A DNA stretch of 64,000 nucleotides, from the NCBI RefSeq assembly GCF_000004825.1, contig NW_008805065.1, positions 1,798,001 to 1,862,000 of the forward strand, read 5' to 3'. This stretch comes from Heterostelium album PN500 (taxonomy: Eukaryota; Evosea; Eumycetozoa; Acytosteliales; Acytosteliaceae). The position numbers and the translations under genes are program-made. The notes under the pieces are model-generated. The model saw nothing but the letters and a program-made list of their open reading frames with translations. It made no database searches and was not told where the DNA came from. This document shows positions 48,242 through 60,490 of this stretch, one piece after another (position 1 is the first letter of the stretch; each line of letters opens with the position of its first letter).

Positions 48242-48478
48242 CTTAGAGCAGAGATTTGGAACATTTCGCCAGACCAACACCTCCAATAGTTATTAATTTT
48301 GAAATACCGGTGGATATTCTCAGAGACTCGATGAAGAAAGTCGATGATGATGAATTTTTCATTTTTAAGTGGAAGAAGACTCAACAAGAGGCCAAGTTAG
48401 AAAAAAAAAAAACAAAATCTACCTCTGAATGTCAATCAATAAAAACACTGCTAAAAAAACTTTTTTTGTTTTTTTTGT
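48015..48478 (+). pseudogene. Broken protein gene fragment of unknown family
   Basis: The first frame (48015-48296) reads LRQLVRPQPIENLPVFDHR then FKVSNADIKYMDDRKVELKF and ends shortly after LEQRFGTF. A second frame, offset by one base and overlapping (48256-48478), continues naturally with ARPTPPIVINFEIPVDILRD then DDDEFFIFKWKKTQQEAKLE. Together they look like one protein interrupted by a frameshift near 48270, and there is no good ATG or acceptor at the left end. I do not recognise the family. The left boundary coincides with the inverted duplication, suggesting that rearrangement truncated the gene. Confidence 0.5.
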
Positions 48479-48631
48479 AAATCAAATTTAGTTCTTTTTG
48501 TTTCATTTGAAACATTTAGTAGTTCAGTTTATATTTAGAGTTGTCCTATTTTGCGTGTTTTTTAATGAATTTGATTTGTATTTTTTTTTTAATAATAAAT
48601 AATTAATTAACAATATTTATTTAAGTAAAAT

Positions 48632-50554
48632 TTAATTGACTAATAAAGGTTGTATTTCTTCAGAGAGATTATCGTTGATTTCCTCCAATCTATCACTGAA
48701 TTTAACGATTGGAATGCATTGATGTGCTGGTTGTAAAAGATATTTAAATTCGAAATAGCTATCTTCGTTGTTTGCAGAGGTCAGTTCATATTGTATACTA
48801 TATACCAGTCCTGGGTCGATTGTTGATGGTTGAATGTTAATCATTGGATGTGTATTTACTATTCGGTGTTGTGATACATCCATGCTGAAATTACTCTGGT
48901 TGACCTGCTTCTTACCGATTTGCTCTGATCTATAGCTTCTAATCGATAGCTGTCTTCTATAACAGATTATTTGCAGTATGCAAAAAAGTGAACTTGTGTA
49001 ACATACTATCAAGGCAGACATCGCAAGCCAGAAACCCTTTAAATAGGATTTACTGATTGGAGTGAGATCGTCATCGTCCAGATTTTCGAAAATGGAAAAG
49101 AATGAAAAGAATCCGATTGTCATGAATACCGAAGTAACAAAAGGTATATAGGTAACTTTCAACATTGGATCTCTAAAGAAATTCTTAAAGAGCTTGAAAA
49201 CCAATATGAACGATGCCACTAGAGCACAAACCATACCAATAATATAGAATGAAAATACAGTTGCAAAAGTACCTTGGAGGTCCATTCCACTATAACTTTT
49301 TTCCTATATTTTGAATATAATAATATTAGATCAAACTTGTAATAAATATATATTAATGTCATTCTTTTACTTACACCATTGTTATATATTAAATTGCCAA
49401 AAGTGAAATAAGATAAAATTTTAAAAATATAAAAGGTATATTGTTTATCATAAATTGAATACCATGGATAGCAGAAGCTGGAAATAACCAAAGCAATCAT
49501 TGTAAGCTGTGTAATTAGTTGAATGAAAACCGAAACTCTAATAGCTAGGAGTGTCTTTCTTAAGATTGGTTTTAGAATATATTGATGGTAGGAAACCGTT
49601 GGAATTGCACAACCAATCTGAATGTTGATAGGGATTTCCTGTAGTTGGAATTGGTAGAATCCGTCGATCTTGACACTGAGATTTGGTGGAACAACGTAGG
49701 TACTAATACTGTTGGATATAACAATGTTGTTTGTTGTAGAGATGGTCTCAGTGTTGTTATTAGAGTAAAAATTGGAAGTGGTGGTAGTTGCAACCGATGT
49801 TTTTCCTCTTCCTCCGAGATGAATACTCCTTAGTGGATTTTCAATAGTATGTAGTCTTCCAAGAGATTTTCCAATCTTTTCCCTGGTTTGCTCTGACAAT
49901 AAAAAGAGGTAGATAAAATGAAGTACATAGAGAAATGTTGCTGCTCCATCCAGTGCAAGAGTAATGATAACTAGATTGAATCCAATTTTCGGTCCATTCG
50001 AACAAAGGCCACTTCCACCGTTGAACTCTACATCATCACCACAAAAGTCAGTGTAGTATGGGAAATAATCAAAGTTATCGGTGATTGAAAACAACGAGGA
50101 GAAAGCAATGACGCACATAATCAAAGCGACTCCAACCGAGGCAATGGTGATCATATACAGATTTCTCGAGAGTGAAGGCGTTAGTTTTGAACTCTTGATC
50201 AGCCATGTCATACTAATCATCGATGCAATACCATTGGCAATGATAGAGACAATCAAAACTGCAGAGATCACTGTAAACATATTATCTAAATTCCCTTCAT
50301 AACTTAATTTCTGAGAACCAAAAAACTATTTTTTTAAAGTAGCAATGAAATTTTAATAAATAATCCTTTTTATATTTTCTTTTGAAAGTGTTGAATGTTT
50401 TATATATACCTACATAATTGAATACTTTTAATTCAATTATAAAACCGTTTAAATTCAATTCATACCATGGTGAAGTTAAAGATGCAATAACAATAAATAT
50501 ACTTGAAAAAGGCAATAGATATGCAAGATATGGTATTAAATTAAAAATTATCAT
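48632..50554 (-). CDS. Eight-helix membrane protein of two related four-helix modules, three exons, about 582 aa
   Basis: Exons are 50554-50414, about 50310-49375 and 49303-48632. Intron 1 is fixed by phase: GTAGGT donor, CTCAG acceptor; an acceptor 15 bases earlier also works. Each half starts with a helix followed by a Trp-containing extracellular segment (SLTSPWYEL; SSFCYPWYSI), then a KLSYEGNL / KSYSGMDL motif, and three further helices. This repeat suggests an internal duplication of a claudin/PMP22-like four-helix unit. The first half has Cys pairs in TDFCGDDVEF and GLCSNG. Between the halves is a Thr/Asn/Ser-rich cytoplasmic loop, and a 120-aa tail ends the protein. The family looks dictyostelid-specific to me, with unknown function. 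Confidence 0.72.
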
Positions 50555-50959
50555 TTTAAGCTTTTTATTATTTTACATATATGTTTTAGGAAAAAGAAAT
50601 AAATAAATAAATAAATGGACTAAGCTGATTGATCAATATCATAAGTAAACATCCCAGAGATTTCTTTTTGTTATATTCAATCCTTAAAATAAAACAAAAA
50701 TAAATTAAAATTGTTTTCTTGTGGCTTGACCTAAACTGGTAGATTGTTTTGATTAACTTTGTTGTTTTTTTTTTTTTGAAAAAATATGCAAAATTTATGT
50801 TTTGCAAATAAAACAATTTTTCTTTGTTTTATTTTTATCTTCCTGGTTGAAAGACACGAGTAACCACAAAATTAGTTTCGCCCTTAAATTTCCAATCGGT
50901 TCCAATTCCGAAGTAAAAACTTAAGTTGATGGAAAAATACAAGATAGATTTTTTTATTT
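50555..50959. promoter_or_regulatory. Intergenic, upstream of the eight-helix gene
   Basis: 405 bp between the eight-helix gene start and the MSH3 stop, both minus-strand. AT-rich; nothing recognised besides T runs. Confidence 0.45.
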
Positions 50960-52310
50960 TTATTTTTTTATTTCTATCGATGATTTTAAATTGATGATTT
51001 CTTTATAAATTGAATGTTTATCATTGGTTGGAATTGATAGATCTTTTAGCAGTTTCTTTAGTTGTGTCATTGTCGACCTATCATGATCAGTTGTTTTATC
51101 ATTATTGTTGTTGTTATTATCATCTTCACCATCGTTGTTGTTGTTGTTGTCATCATTGTTATTATTATTATTAAATACTTTGTTGGTGATAGAATGTTTG
51201 AGTTCATCAGATTTTGCAGATGATATCATTAGTACACTCTTTGGTAAGTCAGCGATTCTAGCGACATTCAATCCGTAACTGTTTTTGGCAGCACCTTTGG
51301 TTACTTGATAGAGGAATATTACCTTGGGAATGGCAGGAGTGTAATCCTCTTGTTTCTGCTCGATGAATCCCATGTGATAGTTGGCAACGGTGGTTGGGTA
51401 TTGATTCTCCAACTCGGCCAACAGAGGGTAATGCGTGACGAAAAGACAGAAACATTGCTTCTTCTCGATGATGTAGCGCAGCGATGAGTAGGCAATGGCG
51501 ACACCGTCGTGTGTTGAAGTTCCACGACCGAGTTCGTCGAGAATCACCAGCGATCTCGGAGTCGCCTGTTGCAATATCGCCGATGTCTCTTGGAGTTCAA
51601 CGAAGAAGGTGGAGCTGCCTTTCTCAATGTTGTCGTGTGCGCCCATACGTGTGTAGATGGCATCGACAACGCCAAGACGACAGCTGGCGGCGGGGACGTT
51701 CGAGCCGATCTGCGCCATGATAACAATGAGCGAAGTCTGTCGGATGAAACTACTCTTTCCACCCATGTTTGGTCCGGTTATAATCATCGCTCTTTCGGCG
51801 TCGGGCGATAAACGCACCGAGTTTGGAACGTATTGTTCGCCTTGTAGGAGATGCTCGACAATTGGGTGACGACCATTCACTATCTCGATGCCACTGTTCT
51901 CAGTGAACTCTGGACGTACATAACCAGCTTGCTTACCGACGACCGACAGCGAGTACAGACAGTCTAGATTCGCCAGTTTACTAATGACATTGGAGAACAA
52001 GCTGTAGTCCTCTGAGAACTTACTGAGAAAGTCAAGCCAAGACTCTTTAGCACGGATTGTTAGCAGCTCTCGGTTTTGTTGTAGCAGCTTCAGAGTGGTG
52101 ACGACAGCAGGCACATGATATCTCGCAAGCTTTTGAGTAGCATTCACTTTCAACCAATCTTTTGGCACCGATTTAAAGTTAATAGGTAACTCTATCAAGT
52201 ACTCCAAGTTATTCTTTGGTTGATGTAAATATTCTAATGTAGGTTTACCAAGATCTTTTCTTATCTTTCTTAAATGATCTGATAATTCTTCTTGAACTGT
52301 TTTAATTTTC

Positions 52311-52347
<37 letters not shown>

Positions 52348-55300
52348 CATATCATATTAGTAAGATATATTATTATCTAAATTTATCAATAATCTATATT
52401 ATAATATTAATATTAATAATATACCTCTTGTGTTTCAACAATTAATGGATATATATTTGAATGTGACCATAGATTCTCTTTTTCATCTTTAGAGGCAGCG
52501 GTGTGATCGATAGATGATAAATAGAATTGTAATCTCTCATTGAACTTTGTATTTGATTGCTCATTCGTAAAGATATCATTCAACAATTTCGATTTCAATT
52601 CTTTTAGACCAGATACTTCTTTAAACAATTGATCTAACCTATAAATAATGTTATATTATTAATAAAAATATATAATATAGATCAACATACATTATGATCA
52701 AACATACTTTTGGAATGATTTCATTGTACTTAGGAAATCTTTTGGTAAACATTGTGATTGATAATAGATCTTTGATAGATTTCTTTGTAGATCGGGAATG
52801 GAACCTTTGAGAAAAGTAGATATCAAGTTGTGTGATGTTGTCTTTGTCGATGTAATCAATTCATTGACTGCATCTTGTCTTTCTTTAATCAATCTGTTGA
52901 TAAAATATAATGATTAGTTTTGTTTTTATTTTTTTTGTAATAGACAATTGTTATGATCGATAGTTACTCTAATTTCATCAATGGTTTACATAACCATTCT
53001 ACAATTAATCTTCTACCGGCAATGGTTTGAGTTTGATTCAATACCCAGAACAAAGAACCTTTCTCAGACTTGTCCCATTCGTTCTTGAGAATCTCCAGGT
53101 TCTCAATAGTTGAATGTGGAAGAATAAGATGATTCTGTAGAGTGAATGTCTTGAAATTGGTCGATACTTTTAATAACTATACAATATTTTGGTAAGTATA
53201 TACATATATGGTAAGTTTGATTAATTGTTTGATAGATTTAAATTATTATACATACTGAAGTAAATTGAATGAATTCTTTCAGATAACTTAATTGTATATT
53301 TAAACATATGACTTGTGCTTTTGGTAGCATCATGACACTGGAGAGAGTGTTGGCAGTCGACTTGTCAGCCTCGTAGAATTCAACCAATGAACTTAATGCA
53401 CGATCATAGTCATACAGTTCTTCGGTCATTGTTTGAACTCTTACATTATTTAATTTACAATATGTTTTAATACACTTTGTAGTTTGTTTAAAAATAAAAG
53501 TAATGTTATTTTGTTAGTATATAGTTTGATAATTAACATTATAACTATTTACCTTTTTTGTTAAATTTGAAAGATATAAATAAGGTGGTGAAACAACTGT
53601 TGTTGTTGTTGTATCTTGTTGTTGTTTCTCTATTGTTCTTTCAGGTGGTAACAATACTTCTGTTGGTTTCAAATGTGTTAATCTTGTCTCTAGATGTGTT
53701 CTTAATACATCATCTTTAAAAGTATCACAAATAATCTCACCAGTACTAATTGAAACAGCCTACAGATAGATATTTAAACAATATTAGTTAGTTTGTTAGT
53801 TTGTTGTTTGGTATTCAAATAGATTGTTATAAGTACTTACAACAAAAGAAATTTCAGTTAGATCTTCTGTTTTGTATTGCTCGGTGAACGATACCAAGTA
53901 ATTGGGTGATATATTGACCGGGTCGTTCTCATTGATATCGATATCGTCGATAAAAGTCGATGCAGTATACAATCGAGTGAGTTTCCTCTCGAATGGCTGT
54001 GACTTGGAAGATGACACCGCTTTCAATGCTGCCGTTTCGATCTGCTCGACGACACCCACTTTGTAGCCGGCGTACACCAGTCGTCGCAAGTGGAAGTAGA
54101 GTCGCTGCACCGGTACACTGGCATTCAAGAAGTTCTTGGCGACATACGAGTAGATGTTCAGCACCCGCGTAGCGATCTCTGCATCGTTACCAAAGAATTT
54201 GAATTTATATCCACATTCCACCATCAACACCGTATCGGGATATTGTTTCTTGATTTCAATGACCTGCTGCTCCAAAGGTGTATACTTTATCTTATTATTA
54301 TTGCTTCCAGCTTTTCCAGCTTTGGTATTGTTTCCAGCTTTTCCACCCTTTGCACCTTTTCCTTTCTTATCGTCTTCATCTTCTTCGTCGGATGGAGCAG
54401 CACCTTCACCCTCTTCACCATCACCTTTACCACTCAATTTCAAAGCAGCTAGTTTCTGTGCTTCATAGGTCACCATTGCCTTGACAAGTTTGCGTCCGGC
54501 TGCGAGGTCACGTTGGTAAACAGGTGTTCCAGCAGGCAACACCACTCTTCCGTCGGCCAACACTCTATCGCTCTGACTAAGCTCTACTTTACTATTATTC
54601 AAATCACCAACATCAATATCTGGCATTTCATCATCACCATTCTCTTCTTTTTCTTCTTTTGATTTTCCTTTACTACTACTACTCTTGCTCTTACTGCTAC
54701 TCTTACTATTACTGCTACTACTCTTCTTGTTATTATTACTCTTACTCTTATTCTTTGTTGATTTATAGTCATCGTCTTCATCTTCCATCGACTCGAAATC
54801 GTCATCAGATCCCTCATTATCATCTGGAATGTAATCATCATCTGATTCCTCCTCTTCCACCTCTGGTTCGTAGTCATCATCCGATTCTATCTTCTTTCTT
54901 TTGTTACCAAGAGTTTTGTTTTGTGGAGATGTTGTTTTTGTTGTTGACTTCTTTGGTGTTAGCTTCTTTATTGTTGGTGTTTTTATTGTAGTAGTAGTCG
55001 TAGTGGTTGTACTCTTCTTTTTACTTTTACTGTCTTCTTCATCCTCTTCTCCATCTATAACTATGTCACTATCGTCATCATCGTCACTACTACTCTCATC
55101 CAATGCATTGAAATCGATGACTGCTTTCTGAACTATCTTTCTACCAGTACTTGATACTCGTTGATCTGGACTTTGTATCTTGTTGTTGTTGTTGTTGTTG
55201 TTGCTGTTGTTCTGGGGCAGAACTGTAGTTGTTTCATTCTTTTTCTTTTGTGGCGCTTTCTTTGTATCTAAATCCATGCTATTCTTTATTGATCTATTAC

Positions 55301-55520
55301 TACTAGTAGTAGTAGTAGAGGTAGCAGTGGTTGCAGTTGATTTTGTTTTACTATCATCTTTGAAGTCATCATCAGCATCATCATTATTTGTTATTGTCTT
55401 GGTTGTAGAATCATCCTTGGTCTGTGAAGTTGTAGATTTCTTAACAAAGAAACTATTTATATTGGTTTGTTTAGAATCATCTGATGAAAATGAATTTGGT
55501 AGTTTCAATCTTCTGCTCAT
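50960..55520 (-). CDS. msh3: DNA mismatch repair protein MSH3, seven exons, 1354 aa
   Basis: Exons are 55520-53841, 53759-53553, 53474-53256, 53176-52968, 52893-52708, 52638-52425 and 52309-50960, all GT-AG with matching phases. The frame opens with GTG at 55523, but the ATG three bases later is used. Residues 18-25 (QTNINSFF) form a PIP box for PCNA. A 350-aa acidic/Ser/Lys-rich leader follows. The mismatch-binding domain begins YTPLEQQVIEIKKQYPD and has VECGYKFKFFG, lacking the Phe-x-Glu of MSH6 and matching MSH3. Also present are the family block GYKVGVVEQIETAALKA, the clamp/lever regions, Walker A GPNMGGKSSF, Walker B LVILDELGRGTST and FVTHYP. The MSH3-typical MGAHDNIEKGSSTF is intact. 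With MSH2 it recognises insertion/deletion loops. An Asn/Asp run near the C-terminus is unusual. Confidence 0.95.
52311..52347 (-). repeat. (ATT)12 in MSH3 intron 6
   Basis: About twelve TAA units on the plus strand, which are ATT in the sense direction, end at the acceptor of the last MSH3 intron and replace a normal pyrimidine tract. Confidence 0.85.
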
Positions 55521-57114
55521 CACTAACTTTTAAGTAAATAATAATTATTATGAAATGAATGTGTAAAATTCATAGAATTTAAGGATCATCAAAAATTTTT
55601 TTTTGGATAAACACAACTCATTCCCTCTTTCTCTTTTACAATTCCAAGAACTGGTTTTTTTTTTAATCCACATCCCTCATTGGATAACACTCACTCCTGA
55701 TAGTTTATTCTTATATATGTAAAAATGATATAGAGATAATAGTACTATCACATTTTCTTTTTATTTTTAAAAAAAAATAAATAAAATCTAAACTTTTTTA
55801 ATAAGACAGATTATGATAAGATAACGATTTATAAGATAAGAGTGTATCAGATAGCAAGATTGATCAATATTTAGATACAAAGCACAAAAATAATACAGAT
55901 AATATTTAACTATTTTTTATAACTTTAAGGGGTGTGTGTTAATACCAGTCATCGATTTTTTAAAAGCTTGAGTTGAGTTGTCACGTGGGTAGATTGTTTG
56001 TGTTATTTAGCATGTTGGAATAAGTTTTTACATATTAATTAAAAGTAATATTGATTATTAATAAATATATATATTAATATTTTTTGACCAAAATGGATAG
56101 AAGTGGAAGAAGGAGTATATCAAATATGATTATAAACTAAAAGATAGATAGGTAAATAGATTGATTAGATATTTTTATCAATGATACTTGGTGTATTGGG
56201 AACATTATTATTTCATTAGGTATTTGAGCGAGAGACAGTTGTAATACTTAAAATAAATAGAAAACGAATTCGTTTTTGATCTTTATAGAACAAAAATTTA
56301 GTTTTTTATGTCATCAAAGCATTATGAATCGTTTCAAGTGTTTTACATATCTTTTAAAAATCATTTAGTGAATAGATATATATGTTTGGGGGTGATCTAT
56401 AAAATAAAGTTTTATTTGTGGTTTGATTGTATTGATTATAATGTAATTTGTTGTTTTTCTTGTTTGTCAGATTTCCAGTGGATTCGATTGGATTTTTCTG
56501 AATTATGAATGACATTAGTAATGAACTGGGATTAAAAGTAAAAACAAATATTAAGTTTGTCAAATTAATTATGGATATTTTAAGGTTAGATATTTAAAAT
56601 ATTTAAATTTTAACCATCATTCATATATACAAGTATGATATAGATATATTATTTGATTCACACAAAATGAGGTACTTTTTCGCTTGTTATGTAAAGGTAT
56701 AATCTTTAAACTAATAATTTCCCTTTACCTTTTGTTTTGGTGAGTTTGTTAGATGGATCGTCACTTGTGTTTAAAGTGTGATTGATTATTCAACAGTCCA
56801 ATTATTATTCAATACCTAAAAAATTTACTAAATAAATATATCGGTGAGTGAGTTGTAATGAGGTGATCAATATTTATTCGTTTGATTTAATATTACATTC
56901 CTCACAGAAATACAATTTCCCTTTCACTTTCTTAATATAAATATTTCATAGTTTGAGTTTAGAATTTCAGATTTATTGATTATCCGAATATATATCTATT
57001 CATATATAAACAATTAAAAATATTCCTATATTTATTTTCTAATATTCTAAAATATTATTTATTTATTTATTTATTATTAATTTGTTTTTTTTTTTTTTTT
57101 TTTGGACGAATATT
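55521..57114. promoter_or_regulatory. Divergent promoter region, MSH3 / NAGLU
   Basis: 1594 bp between divergent starts. It is AT-rich, with a run of T of about 20 bases just before the NAGLU start (around 57084-57103). A 66-residue frame at 56308 and its antisense partner are not supported by composition. No regulatory motif recognised. Confidence 0.5.
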
Positions 57115-59319
57115 ATGAAATATTACCTATCATTTCTATTTATTTATTTTCTAATATGTATCCATATATATAGTGTTGAATCCAAAGTAGAAAATAATAA
57201 TATTAAACAACAACAACATGGTGATATACAAATAGTTAAATCCCTCATTGACAGAACCATAGGTAATGGATTTCTAAATGATATTATTCTTGGAATTCAA
57301 CCACATCACAAAGGTGTTGATTACTTTTATGTTGGAACAGCCAATGGAATGGTTACACTACTCGGAAATAATGCTGTGAATTTGGCACAGGCTTTCAATT
57401 ACTATTTGAAATACACTGCAAAGTGCTCGATTACCTGGACTGGAAATCAATGCCAACTTCGAGCTGGCACCAAACTTCCATTACCGGCCAATGTGCAAGT
57501 GGAAATTCCCCATAAATATAGATATTATATGAATACCTGTACGTTTGGATACTCTACTGTTTGGTGGGATTGGGAGCGTTGGGAGCGAGAAATCGATTGG
57601 ATGGCACTGAATGGCTACAATCTACCGTTGGCACAGGTCGGACAAGAGTACGTGTGGAACGAGTTGATGTTGGAACTTGGATTGCGCCAAGACGATATCA
57701 ACAAATGGTTTACCGGACCTGCTTTCCTACCTTGGAATCGTATGGGAAATCTAGATGGCTGGGGAGGTGTCCTACCTCAATCCTGGATCAAAGGTCAACA
57801 TGAATTGCAAATCAAGATTCTCAAGAGAATGTCGGAATACGGAATGTCGCCTGTGTTTCCGGGTTTTGCAGGTCATGTTCCAGTGGCTTTCAAGCAATTC
57901 TATCCGAGTGCCAATATTGTTGAGCTACCGAGTTGGCATGGATTCAATGCTACCAATCATCTGCTGACAACCGATCCAATGTACGATATTGTAGCGGATA
58001 GATTCTACCAAGTTCAAAATGAAATCTATGGAGCGTATGCCAAGATCGATTATTTCAGTATCGATCCTTTCAATGAGTTGATACCACCCTCGAATTCCTC
58101 GCAATTCCTAAATGAGTGTTCCAGTAGAATTTTCAATGCAATCAACCGATTCAATCCAGATTCAACATGGGTTCTTCAGAATTGGTTTTTGAATTCAGCG
58201 TTTTGGGGAGATGGTCAAGTTGCATCTTTCTTGGGTGGTGTGCCCATCGGTCGTTTGATAGTATTGGATCTGTGGTCAGAATTGAAACCTCTTTGGAATC
58301 GAACTGCCAATTACCAGGGACACAAATGGATATGGAATATGCTTCATAACTTTGGTGGACGTCCAACGATCTCTGGAAGAATGCCAATCATTGCAAATGA
58401 ACCGTTGGAAGCGAAAGCTAGTTCACCAACGATGGTTGGAATAGGTTTGACACCAGAAGCAATCGAACAGAATGTCATTGTATACGATTTGATGAGTGAG
58501 ATGGGATGGCGTTCAAGATCGTTCGATTTGAATCTCTGGGTGGATGCATACGTCACCAGAAGATATGGAGTCAACCTACCCAATCTAAAACCAGTATGGA
58601 AAATGTTGGCATACACTGTTTACTTCTCACCAAACCGATCGCCTGCAAACTATATCGCAAAGAAACCATCATTGGATTTCCAACTGGGATTGTATTATAA
58701 TCCAGTGGTAATAGTCGATGCTTGGCGCGAATTGCTTGCAGTCGACTCAACAATAGTAAGATCTAGCGAAACCTACAGATATGACTTGGCAGAGATAACT
58801 CTTCAGGCACTGAGTAACTACTTTAATGGAAATCTCAAACAGTTGTATCAATCCTACTATGCCAGTGATTTCCAAACATTCCAATCGGCCAGACAGAACT
58901 GTAGTTTTGCACTTCGCGCGATGGATGCCGTAGCCGACACAGTCCAACTACTGAAACTCGGAAAATGGACTGCCGACGCAAGAAAGTGGGCAACCGATAA
59001 CAACGAGCGAGAACTCTATGAATATAACGCTAGAAATCAAATTACGTTGTGGGGATGGAAAGACATGGGAAATCCTGACTACGCCAACAAATGGTGGTCC
59101 GGATTGATTGCAGACTACTACTTCCCACGTTGGCAAATCTTCTTTGAACATTTAGAGCATGCCATCTTTGATAAATCGAAATTCAACGAACATTCACTTG
59201 CCGTAAATACAATGTTGCATGAAGAGCGCTGGAATAAACAAACCAATATATATCCATCGGACGTCAATTCAAACGATGATGTCCATACGGTATCAAAAGT
59301 AATTTTCAATCAAATATAA
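57115..59319 (+). CDS. naglu: Alpha-N-acetylglucosaminidase (GH89), 734 aa
   Basis: A single exon. The upstream frame opens with TTG within a T run, so I use the ATG at 57115, which gives a signal peptide (YYLSFLFIYFLICIHIYS). Family blocks follow: YYMNTCTFGYSTVWWDWERW, EIDWMALNGYNLPLAQVGQE, FAGHVPVAF, YFSIDPFNELIPPS (catalytic Glu equivalent to human Glu316), FGGRPTISGRMP, and GLTPEAIEQNVIVYDLMSE, near which the second catalytic Glu is expected. DLWVDAYVTRRYG-type blocks follow it. The enzyme removes terminal alpha-GlcNAc from glycans in lysosomes; human loss causes Sanfilippo B disease. Length is close to the human protein (743 aa). Confidence 0.95.
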   Translation: MKYYLSFLFIYFLICIHIYSVESKVENNNIKQQQHGDIQIVKSLIDRTIGNGFLNDIILGIQPHHKGVDYFYVGTANGMVTLLGNNAVNLAQAFNYYLKYTAKCSITWTGNQCQLRAGTKLPLPANVQVEIPHKYRYYMNTCTFGYSTVWWDWERWEREIDWMALNGYNLPLAQVGQEYVWNELMLELGLRQDDINKWFTGPAFLPWNRMGNLDGWGGVLPQSWIKGQHELQIKILKRMSEYGMSPVFPGFAGHVPVAFKQFYPSANIVELPSWHGFNATNHLLTTDPMYDIVADRFYQVQNEIYGAYAKIDYFSIDPFNELIPPSNSSQFLNECSSRIFNAINRFNPDSTWVLQNWFLNSAFWGDGQVASFLGGVPIGRLIVLDLWSELKPLWNRTANYQGHKWIWNMLHNFGGRPTISGRMPIIANEPLEAKASSPTMVGIGLTPEAIEQNVIVYDLMSEMGWRSRSFDLNLWVDAYVTRRYGVNLPNLKPVWKMLAYTVYFSPNRSPANYIAKKPSLDFQLGLYYNPVVIVDAWRELLAVDSTIVRSSETYRYDLAEITLQALSNYFNGNLKQLYQSYYASDFQTFQSARQNCSFALRAMDAVADTVQLLKLGKWTADARKWATDNNERELYEYNARNQITLWGWKDMGNPDYANKWWSGLIADYYFPRWQIFFEHLEHAIFDKSKFNEHSLAVNTMLHEERWNKQTNIYPSDVNSNDDVHTVSKVIFNQI

Positions 59320-60003
59320 AAGTGTTGGGGGTGTCTGTCTATCTATACATCAAAGTTTCAAACAACTATCAAACACAGCACATTTAACGATAAACTAAAT
59401 TTAAATTATTAATTTCCAAAAAGGAAAGAAAAACAAAAGATAAATCTAGTAATATGAAATAAACATTTAAAAGATAATTTAATTAATGTCGTGTCGTTCG
59501 TTTTGTATGATACAGTTATAAAAATCTGTTAACAGATTTTTCTACTTTTAATTGAATGAATAAAAAAGAAAAAAAAAAGTCGACTAATGAGTTTTACAGA
59601 TGAAATAAAATAAACGGGTTGACTTAATAAAAGTAGACAAAGAACAACATGTTGATGAGGTTGAAAAGCAAGTGAATATCCAATGTAGAGTTTAGTGAAC
59701 AACAAATTAAATAAAATAATAACAAAAAATAGAGAAATGGGTCCAATTAAATTTAGCAATGTATATGTATGTATATATTGTACAAATAAATAAAACGAAA
59801 TAAAAAAAAAAAAAAAGATCTTTTGTTTTGTTAACAATTTAATTTTATAAAAATATATATAATTATTGTTGTAATCGTTCAAAAAGTTACATATGAATAT
59901 ACAATATATTAATATATGACTTACTTTTTTTGTATTATTAATAATACATATTTGTTAAAAACATTTTGTAATAATAATAATATTATAGTTCTTTCAAAAA
60001 AAT
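59320..60003. other. Intergenic NAGLU / Cys-rich peptide
   Basis: 684 bp of AT-rich DNA. A minus-strand 117-residue frame at 59529-59882 is homopolymer-driven (Phe runs from A tracts) and is not called. A 22-bp palindrome lies at 59520-59541. Confidence 0.5.
59520..59541. repeat. 22-bp perfect palindrome
   Basis: The sequence is self-complementary without a loop around GTTAAC (core AAATCTGTTAACAGATTT), 200 bp after the NAGLU stop. It could be a dimeric protein site or part of the 3' end. Confidence 0.7.
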
Positions 60004-60210
60004 ATGAATAGAAATACTCTTAGTAAGATATTAATAGTAGCCGTGTTGTTCTTTGCTCTGTTTGCATGTGCAATGGCTGAAATTACAAGTGTTGATTGCA
60101 GAATGGCCAATTGTTTGAGAATCGACGAAGACTTTTGCAAAAGAAGAGGTTTAATATTACAACCACCTGCACCTGGAAATTGTTGTAACAACTGTATCCC
60201 TCCAAATTAA
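60004..60210 (+). CDS. Small secreted cysteine-rich peptide, 68 aa
   Basis: The frame has a clear signal peptide (IVAVLFFALFACAMA, cleavage around residue 25) followed by a 43-residue mature part with six cysteines in the order C-x4-C-x7-C-x(16)-C-C-x2-C. The pattern suggests three disulfides. An A-rich leader precedes the ATG, and the stop is TAA. Dictyostelids secrete many such peptides, but I cannot name a family. It is too short to exclude chance entirely, but signal plus six Cys make it a likely gene. Confidence 0.7.
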   Translation: MNRNTLSKILIVAVLFFALFACAMAEITSVDCRMANCLRIDEDFCKRRGLILQPPAPGNCCNNCIPPN

Positions 60211-60490
60211 TTAATTAATTTACTAGTATAATAATAATCTAAATTCTAATAACAAACAAAATATAATTCATAAAAAACTATTTAAATAAAAACATCTGAT
60301 CCAACAGCTGATCAAAACTGAAAAAAAAGTAAAAAAACGATTATTTCACAAAAAAAAAACAAAAATTCTTAGGATTTATTCAGAGAAAAAGATAGGAATA
60401 AGTTATTTATAAAATGATTTTTTTTGAATCTTGAAACATATTTAATCAAATAAACATTTAAACAAACAATATATATTGTTCCTTAATTAA

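Noticed and set aside
59529-59882. Minus-strand 117-residue hydrophobic frame
   Set aside because: Two Phe runs come from A tracts; lies in the NAGLU 3' region; no support.
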